Assembly: GCA_023262245.1 (NCBI GenBank)
Contig: JALRDC010000001.1
Location: 1 to 12,863, forward strand
Length of the DNA stretch: 12,863 nt
From: Flavobacteriaceae bacterium
GTDB taxonomy: Bacteria; Bacteroidota; Bacteroidia; Flavobacteriales; Flavobacteriaceae
Direction of reading: 5' to 3'
Shown here: positions 8,093-12,863 of the stretch, piece after piece
How the letters are laid out: each line of letters starts with the position of its first letter
Position numbering within the stretch: position 1 is the stretch's first letter
Translations under genes and position numbers: made by a program
The notes under the pieces: generated by a model
Database searches by the model: none
What the model was told of the DNA's origin: nothing
What the model saw: only the letters and a program-made list of their open reading frames with translations

Positions 8093-8124
8093 CAAATTTA
8101 AGCTGAATTTAAACGTTGGTTAAA
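8093..8124 (-). promoter_or_regulatory. Candidate Bacteroidota promoter for the aldolase-symporter operon
   Basis: On the minus strand TAAATTTG (8100-8093) matches the Bacteroidota -7 consensus TAnnTTTG exactly. A TTTA (8124-8121), one mismatch from the -33 element TTTG, lies 20 bases upstream. Transcription would start near 8087, leaving a leader of roughly 60 bases that contains the 8041-8072 inverted repeat. Confidence 0.45.
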
Positions 8125-8132
8125 TTCTTTAC

Positions 8133-8327
8133 TCAATAAGCTAATAAATAACTTATAGCGATGTAAATATAAAAGCCGATGCTGAGAATTACAGCAATAA
8201 AACCCACTCCTTTAGCCAATTCTTTATCGGTAGATTGTTCAATTCTTTTCATGGTTGGTTTGACCCCATTAATAAGAACAATAAGTCCAAAAAATGCCAA
8301 TACGTAGGCTAAAAGTTCCATAGACAT
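8133..8327 (-). CDS. Small two-helix membrane protein of unknown function
   Basis: 64 residues with two hydrophobic helices (about 4-22 and 40-63). They are joined by a charged loop, KPTMKRIEQSTDKELAKG, so both ends probably lie on the same side of the membrane. No family was recognised. The hydrophobic-polar-hydrophobic pattern and clean ATG (8327, with a second ATG two codons later) suggest a real gene rather than chance. It lies 109 bases upstream of the aldolase start on the same strand, and the candidate aldolase promoter sits between them, so co-transcription is not required. It is divergent from the DUF1643 gene with 71 bases between starts; that gap holds TAAATTTA (8345-8352), a near match to a -7 element on both strands. 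Confidence 0.6.
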   Translation of the reverse strand: MSMELLAYVLAFFGLIVLINGVKPTMKRIEQSTDKELAKGVGFIAVILSIGFYIYIAISYLLAY

Positions 8328-8398
8328 GATGTTTATAATTCCTGTAAATTTAAAGCAGAATAAGAAATGAAGAAGCTATCCGTAGATAAATTAGTAAC

Positions 8399-8941
8399 AT
8401 GAGATTAGAGTCCAAGCACACCCTACTATGCAAACCCTTAGCAGATAAAAACAAACGATTTTTGCTTGGTAAAGAGGGACATTCAACCCTATTAGCGATA
8501 GCTTTAAATCCGAGTACAGCAAATGAAAATAAGCTTGATCCTACTTCCAGAAATATAGAAAAAATTGCTTTAAAATCTGGTTGTGATGGATGGTGGTTAA
8601 TTAATCTCTACCCTTTAAGAACAACGAACCCCAAAAAATTACCATCCAATCCAGATCCGAAAATTGCCAAACAAAATCTTCTATTTATTAGAAGTGTATT
8701 AAAAAACCCTGACTACCGAATTCAAAAAGTTTTATGTTGTTGGGGCAATCATGTTCGCGACCATTCTTATCTCAAAGAGGAATTAGAAAAAATTCTCAGC
8801 CTAATCAAAAAGTATTCTATTCCTTGTTATAGCTTAGGTATTACTAAATCTGGCCACCCTTATCATCCATCTCCTATGGTTGTAAATCGTTTTTTGGGTG
8901 GAATGAATCAAATCATTTTAAAAAAGTTTCCTTTAAAATAA
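8399..8941 (+). CDS. DUF1643 family protein
   Basis: 180 residues, soluble, with no signal peptide. Recognisable DUF1643 blocks appear in order: LNPSTAN at 36-42, DPTSRN at 47-52, NLYPLRTTNP at 69-78, CCWG at 113-116 and GHPYHP at 152-157. The biochemical function of this family is not established to my knowledge; the conserved Asn, Asp, Arg and His residues suggest a small enzyme or binding pocket. The length is close to other members. The gene points toward the short-chain dehydrogenase (convergent, 82-base gap) and away from the small membrane protein. Nothing in it points to the sugar pathways on either side, so it is probably an unrelated gene between two catabolic regions. Confidence 0.8.
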   Translation: MRLESKHTLLCKPLADKNKRFLLGKEGHSTLLAIALNPSTANENKLDPTSRNIEKIALKSGCDGWWLINLYPLRTTNPKKLPSNPDPKIAKQNLLFIRSVLKNPDYRIQKVLCCWGNHVRDHSYLKEELEKILSLIKKYSIPCYSLGITKSGHPYHPSPMVVNRFLGGMNQIILKKFPLK

Positions 8942-9023
8942 GGAATCTAAAATTCAACACATATTAGAAACCACTTCATTTTCTCTATCAAAATGTTCCT
9001 AATGACTTCTATTCCCTAATCAT

Positions 9024-9809
9024 TTAGAGGGATTTGAGCAAACCTCCGTCTATTGGGATGTTGGTTCCTGTAATGTAACTGGCTTGTTCAGATGCTAAAA
9101 AGCAAACAAATTGCGCGTATTCTTCTGGTTTGCCAATTCGTTTCATCGGGACTAAGGCTTCCATTGCTGCTCTAACTTCAGCAATATCAATTCCCATTTT
9201 TTCTGCTTTTTGAGAATTTAATTGTGCGATACGTTCCGTATCAAAAAAGCCTGTAAGTGTGTTGTTAATGGTAATTTGATCTGCTGCTATTTCTAGAGAA
9301 AGACTTTTTGCCCAGGTGACCATAGCTGCACGTAAACTGTTTGATAATACTAAATAGTTTAAAGGTTCTTTTACTGAAACAGAAGCAACATTTATAATCC
9401 TTCCCCATTTTTGTTTTTGCATATGGGGTAGTGCTAGGGTAGTAGTTTGGACAACGCACTTAAACAAAAGATCGAAGGCAGCTTGGTAATCAGCAATCTC
9501 CTTTTCCAGAGCACCTCCAGCGGGGGGTCCTTGAGTATTATTAATCAGAATATCAACAGTATTATTTTTAAAAAAGAGAGCTATCTTTTTGGAATAGGTT
9601 TTATAATCTGAAAAGTCAACCACGAGATACTGATGCCGTTGTCCTCTGGACTGGTCTAATTCATTTTGAACTTTTTTAAGGCGATGTTCATTGCTTGCCA
9701 TTAAAATTATGTTTGCTCCGGACAATGCAAGACGCTCCGCTATAGCTTTACCTATTCCCTTACTACTTCCACCTACTAAGGCATTTTTTCCTAATAAATC
9801 AATTTTCAT
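9024..9809 (-). CDS. Atypical short-chain dehydrogenase/reductase lacking the YxxxK motif
   Basis: A 261-residue Rossmann-fold protein of the FabG-like SDR type. The nucleotide-binding loop is GGSSKGIG at 13-20. NNTQGP at 90-95 stands where NNAG is usual, the Ser position lies in NVASVS (Ser143), and the C-terminus is ITGTNIPIDGG at 246-256. The expected catalytic YxxxK is absent: the helix reads LVLSNSLRAA at 153-162, placing Leu and Asn at the Tyr and Lys positions, and the loop after the Ser is about three residues short. An SDR branch with this LSN.LR helix exists, so this is a subfamily trait rather than damage. It starts 3 bases after the KdgF-like cupin gene and is surely co-transcribed with it. 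In alginate operons the partner SDR reduces 4-deoxy-5-hexoseulose uronate; whether this divergent protein does so is doubtful. Confidence 0.82.
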   Translation of the reverse strand: MKIDLLGKNALVGGSSKGIGKAIAERLALSGANIILMASNEHRLKKVQNELDQSRGQRHQYLVVDFSDYKTYSKKIALFFKNNTVDILINNTQGPPAGGALEKEIADYQAAFDLLFKCVVQTTTLALPHMQKQKWGRIINVASVSVKEPLNYLVLSNSLRAAMVTWAKSLSLEIAADQITINNTLTGFFDTERIAQLNSQKAEKMGIDIAEVRAAMEALVPMKRIGKPEEYAQFVCFLASEQASYITGTNIPIDGGLLKSL

Positions 9810-9812
9810 ATA

Positions 9813-10124
9813 CTAGCGATATTCGTCACGGGTTGGGCTAAAAACATCCATTAGAGAACATGCTGTAAGTGCTTTTCCCGAATGGGGATTGTTAGAAGGG
9901 ATGCATACGATAGCTCCAGAGGTATAAATTTGAGTAGTTCCGTTTAGGGTAAATTCAAATTCACCACTTACAACATGCATCATTTGCTCATGTGGATGTT
10001 GGTGTTCGGGGACTTCAGCACCTTTATCAACTGTCCAGAAGGCCCAAGTGATTTGATCTCCATGGACCATTTTCCCATGATAGCCAGGCATTATTTCTTT
10101 GGAAGGAAGGGTTTTCAGATTCAT
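9813..10124 (-). CDS. kdgF: KdgF-like cupin, unsaturated uronate linearising enzyme
   Basis: A single-domain 103-residue cupin. The metal-binding motifs are EHQHPHEQ (His41, His43, with Gln47 nearby) and NPHSG (His81). KdgF converts 4,5-unsaturated monouronates from alginate or pectin lyases into linear ketouronates. Its proposed catalytic Asp, Phe and Arg have a D-x-F-xxx-R spacing, and the same spacing is present here in DVFSPTRDEY as Asp93, Phe95 and Arg99. This makes KdgF a better call than generic cupin. The protein has no signal, so it acts in the cytoplasm. The SDR follows after 3 bases. The neighbouring symporter and inositol oxygenase also belong to uronate-related metabolism. The polysaccharide lyase, kinase and KDPG aldolase of the full pathway are not in the window. 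Confidence 0.8.
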   Translation of the reverse strand: MNLKTLPSKEIMPGYHGKMVHGDQITWAFWTVDKGAEVPEHQHPHEQMMHVVSGEFEFTLNGTTQIYTSGAIVCIPSNNPHSGKALTACSLMDVFSPTRDEYR

Positions 10125-10178
10125 ATTTTTTGATTTAAATAATGTTTTATTCTAATTTTTTATAGTAATGAGTTCTTT

Positions 10179-10208
10179 CAAGATAAAGAGTTTCCCCATT
10201 ATATCAAA
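10179..10208 (-). promoter_or_regulatory. Candidate promoter for the kdgF-SDR pair
   Basis: On the minus strand TTTG (10208-10205) is followed after 19 bases by TATCTTG (10185-10179), which lacks one T of the Bacteroidota -7 consensus TAnnTTTG. The pair lies about 55-85 bases upstream of the cupin ATG. The spacing fits but the -7 match is imperfect. Confidence 0.3.
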
Positions 10209-10228
10209 CTTTGCCTTGTGTTAGGTTT

Positions 10229-10414
10229 TTAAATTTCTTCTGTTGTCAAGATTACCTCCTCTTTCACAATAGAATTGAAATCGAGCACCCTGTAAAAAAG
10301 TGCAAGGACAGAATAAGCATCCCGAAATTTTGAACCATAAGATTTAGGATCTACTTGAATGGTATATTTCAAGCAGTACTTTCTATCTCCTAATTTAATT
10401 TTTTTTTGATAGTT
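10229..10414 (-). pseudogene. Possible gene remnant, ATG-less open frame
   Basis: About 61 codons are open on the minus strand from after a TGA (10417-10415) to a TAA (10231-10229), with no ATG. The translation looks protein-like (for example KLGDRKYCLKYTIQVDPKSY, then FRDAYSVLALFYR). A run of nine A on the minus strand (nine T at about 10399-10407 on the plus strand) lies at its beginning. Just upstream, another frame reads LIGKRQSVKLSKK, so a frameshift in the A-run could join the two pieces. I do not recognise a family, and chance openness in AT-rich DNA is a real alternative. Confidence 0.22.
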
Positions 10415-10460
10415 TCACAGATTGCCGTTTGCCTATAAGATTTGCAATTTAAACCGTTTA

Positions 10461-12044
10461 TTACTCTGTGATGGATCCCATAGTGATATAAATAATTAGG
10501 GTAACCAAGCAAAGAAAAATCGAAAAAGGTTTGGTGTATTTCCACTGCTCCATTGTTACCAATTTAAGATCCCCTGTTTTAAATTCTTTTTTATTTGGAT
10601 AGAAGTAAGAGATTAGATACATAACAGCCAAATTCAAGATAAATTCGATACCCCATATATGAATGAAATGAACTCCAGTATCAAAAACAAAACTCGTGAG
10701 CAGGTAAAAACTTAATCCTACAAACAAGGCAACTTTAGCTGCTAAAGCAGAGATATTTTTGGTAAAAAATCCCACCAGCATAATTGAAGCTATTGGGATA
10801 AAGAAAATCCCATTCAGTTGTTGTAATAACTGGTATAGTCCCTCTGGGGCCTTGGCCACAAAAGGAGCCACTGCTATTGCAAAAAGGGCAAGTATAGAAG
10901 AAGTTAATTTTCCTACGTAAACCAACTTTTTATCAGAAGCTTTTGGGTTAAAATGTCTTTTATATAAGTCCAAGCTAAAAATTGTTGCTGAACTGTTGAG
11001 TACGCTGTTAAAGGTGCTGAGTACTGCACCCATTACAATGGCAGCAAAAATTCCAATAAAGCTCGCAGGTAAAACTTTTTTAATTATTTCAGGATAAATC
11101 ATGTCTTGATTTTCGTAAAGTGTATCTCCAAAATAATAAAAGCCAATAACTCCAGGTAAAATGATGACTAAAGGAATTAAAATTTTTAGCAAACCTGTAA
11201 ACAACAAACCCTTTTGAGCCTCTTTTAGATTTTTTGCTCCCAATGCCCTTTGAATGATGGTCTGATTCATGCACCAAAAATAAAGTTGATTGACAATCAA
11301 ACCAGTAAACAATACTTCGAAAGGCAATACAGAATCTTTTGCCCCTATCACATTAAATTTTTTAGGGGCATGATCAAAAACCTTTATTAACCCTTCCAAG
11401 GGGTTGCCATCACCAATACTCACTAAGGCTAAATAAGGGATTGCTAAACCACCAATTAAAAGGCCATAGCCATTAATTGTGTCTGAAACAGCAACCGCTT
11501 TTAAACCTCCGAGTATGGCATAGAGTGAACCTATTAGTCCAATGACAACTACGGTGATCAACAAGCCTCTATCTTTAGAAACATTAAGAATTTCGGAAAT
11601 ATTAAAGATGCTTTCAAGATTGATTGCTCCAGTATAAAGAACTATAGGTAACAAGGTCACTACAAAAGAGACCATTAAAAAAAATGCGACATAAGACCTC
11701 AACATGCCGTCAAATCTGTTTTCCAAATACTGGGGAATGGTTGTCAACCCCATTTTTAAATATTTTGGAATAAAAAAGACTGCTGCTGCCACTAAGGCTA
11801 AAGCTGAAGTGACCTCCCAACCAATGACAATAAAACCGTTTTTATAAGAAGAGCCGTTCATCCCGATTAAATGTTCAGTCGAAATATTAGTCAACAGCAT
11901 AGATCCAGCGATAACGATTCCCGTCAAACTCCTTCCTCCCAAAAAATAGCCCTCCTCTGAGCTTAATTTTTCTTTTCTAAGTCTTAACCATGCATAAATC
12001 GCTACCAATAAGGTATACGCTAGAAAAGTGGTAAATGTAAACAT
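10461..12044 (-). CDS. Sodium:solute symporter, YidK/vSGLT-like sugar or inositol transporter
   Basis: A 527-residue multi-pass inner-membrane protein of the SSS family, with roughly 13-14 hydrophobic segments from residue 3 to 525. EEGYFLGGRSL at 30-40 follows the first helix. STEHLIGMNGSS at 55-66 corresponds to the unwound first core helix of the sugar symporter vSGLT. AILGGLKAVAVSDTING at 176-192 and YFWCMNQTIIQRALGAKN at 255-272 are strongly sugar-symporter-like. The sodium-site helix is AVLSTFNSVLNSSATIF at 340-356. It differs clearly from the mutarotase-fused symporter at 4470-7112. It lies 228 bases downstream of the inositol oxygenase gene on the same strand, so myo-inositol is the most economical substrate guess; a hexose or uronate is also possible. 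That 228-base gap contains no recognised gene. TATCTTTT, a near match to a -7 element, lies about 30 bases before the start, but no -33 partner was found. Confidence 0.88.
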   Translation of the reverse strand: MFTFTTFLAYTLLVAIYAWLRLRKEKLSSEEGYFLGGRSLTGIVIAGSMLLTNISTEHLIGMNGSSYKNGFIVIGWEVTSALALVAAAVFFIPKYLKMGLTTIPQYLENRFDGMLRSYVAFFLMVSFVVTLLPIVLYTGAINLESIFNISEILNVSKDRGLLITVVVIGLIGSLYAILGGLKAVAVSDTINGYGLLIGGLAIPYLALVSIGDGNPLEGLIKVFDHAPKKFNVIGAKDSVLPFEVLFTGLIVNQLYFWCMNQTIIQRALGAKNLKEAQKGLLFTGLLKILIPLVIILPGVIGFYYFGDTLYENQDMIYPEIIKKVLPASFIGIFAAIVMGAVLSTFNSVLNSSATIFSLDLYKRHFNPKASDKKLVYVGKLTSSILALFAIAVAPFVAKAPEGLYQLLQQLNGIFFIPIASIMLVGFFTKNISALAAKVALFVGLSFYLLTSFVFDTGVHFIHIWGIEFILNLAVMYLISYFYPNKKEFKTGDLKLVTMEQWKYTKPFSIFLCLVTLIIYITMGSITE

Positions 12045-12272
12045 GAGTAAATGATTTCAGAAAATTAAAAGATACGGTTTTCTTCACTAGAATACTGAGG
12101 AGCTATTGCTTTTGTTAAAGAATTTAGCGTGTCATGGATACTGAATTTAGGATTTTATTTTTCAATAGAGGCTGAATAAGAGAGCCTAAAAAATGAAAAA
12201 CTGATTTTATAGTGCTTTAAATTTTTCACAAGAATATGCACAATTCCTCCAATCTTATTCATCTATCCCGAA

Positions 12273-12863
12273 TTAAAAACGGAGCTCTTTAGGAAGGTAT
12301 TTGGCAATTAAATCTTCGTAATAGGGTCTCAAGGATTTTGCGTCTGGAGGGATAGGAACCTTAGAATATAGATCATAGGGGTTGAATTTCTTAACCCATT
12401 CAAAATTTTCGTAGTCCTCCTCATTCATCAAATGGGAATAAGCATCTTCGCGGTGTTGTGCATAGAAGGAATGGTATCGAATGATATAGAGCGCAGGTTT
12501 AGGCAAATAGTCCTTCATCACATGATAGAGGTATTCATCATGCCCCCAACTCATTTTGACTTGATCCAGACCACAGTTTTCAGAGTAAACGCCAAATTTG
12601 GTATTATAGCGTTCATCAGAATAATCTGGATTTGCTTCAAAAAATTCAGGATAAACAATCTTATCCGAGAACTGACAACCTACAGGATATGTATCACCTA
12701 CAACTGCCCATTGGGGTTCGCCATACAAACACAAAACTTTACCCAAATCATGGAGCAAACCAGTTAATATGAACCAGTCGGGATGTCCATCTTGTCAGAT
12801 TGATTCAGAAGTTTGGAGCAAGTGTTGCAACTGGTCCAATTCAAGGTCTGTGTCACTGTCGTC
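12273..12863 (-). pseudogene. myo-inositol oxygenase (MIOX) with an in-frame TGA; 5' end beyond window
   Basis: MIOX is a di-iron enzyme that oxidises myo-inositol to D-glucuronate. The minus-strand frame runs from the window edge to TAA at 12273 with clear MIOX similarity throughout: QHLLQTSE, GHPDWF, LLHDLGK, GEPQWAVVGDTYPVGC, SWGHDEY, RYHSFY, FNPYDLY and LRPYYEDLIAKYLP. The iron ligands are all encoded: His of QHLLQ (12824-12822), His-Asp of LLHDLGK, His of SWGHDE, His of RYHS and Asp of PYDLY. However, a TGA at 12797-12795 replaces the Arg codon expected after SESI (compare AEGIRK in animal MIOX). Homology continues in the same frame on both sides, so a single CGA-to-TGA change explains it. 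Restarting downstream, for example at TTG 12758, would lose the first iron ligand. Readthrough or a base-call error cannot be excluded. Confidence 0.85.

Larger units (their letters stand above)
10125..10460. other. 336-base intergenic region between symporter and cupin genes
   Basis: No intact gene is seen here on either strand. On the minus strand it holds an ATG-less open frame that may be a gene remnant (10229-10414) and, nearer the cupin gene, a candidate promoter (10179-10208). A short TAAACcGTTTA symmetry lies right after the symporter stop (10450-10460), too tight for a terminator loop. No convincing terminator was found. Confidence 0.5.

Noticed and set aside
12167..12188. Hairpin AGGCT/AGCCT between inositol oxygenase and symporter as a terminator
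   Set aside because: The stem is only about 5 bp and the T-run on the minus strand precedes rather than follows it.
12155..12262. Minus-strand 35-residue open frame with ATG between the inositol oxygenase and symporter genes
   Set aside because: It is short, of low-complexity AT-rich composition, and matches no known small protein type; such frames are expected by chance here.
12273..12758. A complete 161-residue gene starting at TTG 12758
   Set aside because: MIOX homology continues upstream in the same frame through a TGA to the window edge, so TTG is an internal Leu codon, not the natural start.
12432..12767. Plus-strand open frame of 111 codons
   Set aside because: It is antisense to the conserved inositol oxygenase sequence and has no features of its own.
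12795..12797. TGA as a selenocysteine codon
   Set aside because: The position corresponds to Arg in MIOX relatives, not to a redox or metal-binding residue, and no supporting structure is evident.

Overview
The window looks like chromosomal DNA of a marine, alga-associated Bacteroidota species, most likely from Flavobacteriia. The evidence is low G+C, weak Shine-Dalgarno signals, TAnnTTTG-type promoter elements, lipoprotein sulfatases, sodium-driven sugar symporters and polysaccharide-catabolism genes. No rRNA, tRNA, CRISPR array or insertion sequence was recognised.

Left part (1-3280): the window opens inside a leftward secreted GH16 glycoside hydrolase, of which only the first 57 codons are present. 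A divergently read lipoprotein S1 sulfatase follows (289-1779). It converges, with a 10-base gap, on a second, distantly related lipoprotein S1 sulfatase (3280-1790).

Central operon (8023 to 1790, minus strand): an N-acetylneuraminate lyase-type aldolase comes first. Five bases later is an 880-residue fusion of a cyclically permuted NanM-like kelch mutarotase with a sodium:solute symporter. An ATGA overlap leads to an exported GxDLY/SGNH esterase, and 77 bases later comes the second sulfatase. The order suggests one pathway: sulfate and ester groups are removed outside the cytoplasm, the sugar anomer is converted in the periplasm, uptake is sodium-driven, and a cytoplasmic aldol cleavage releases pyruvate. 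The likely substrate is a decorated sialic (nonulosonic) acid or another 2-keto-3-deoxy sugar acid. A candidate promoter and a perfect 9-bp inverted repeat precede the operon.

Middle (8133-8941): a 64-residue two-helix membrane protein (minus strand) and a DUF1643-family protein (plus strand) are read divergently. They have no evident link to sugar metabolism.

Right part (12863 to 9024, minus strand) is a uronate/inositol region. It contains a myo-inositol oxygenase gene with an in-frame TGA, a YidK/vSGLT-type symporter, an intergenic stretch with a possible gene remnant, a KdgF-like cupin and a short-chain dehydrogenase that lacks the usual YxxxK motif. MIOX makes glucuronate from inositol. 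KdgF linearises unsaturated uronates released by polysaccharide lyases. Together with the GH16 gene this fits a bacterium feeding on algal glycans.
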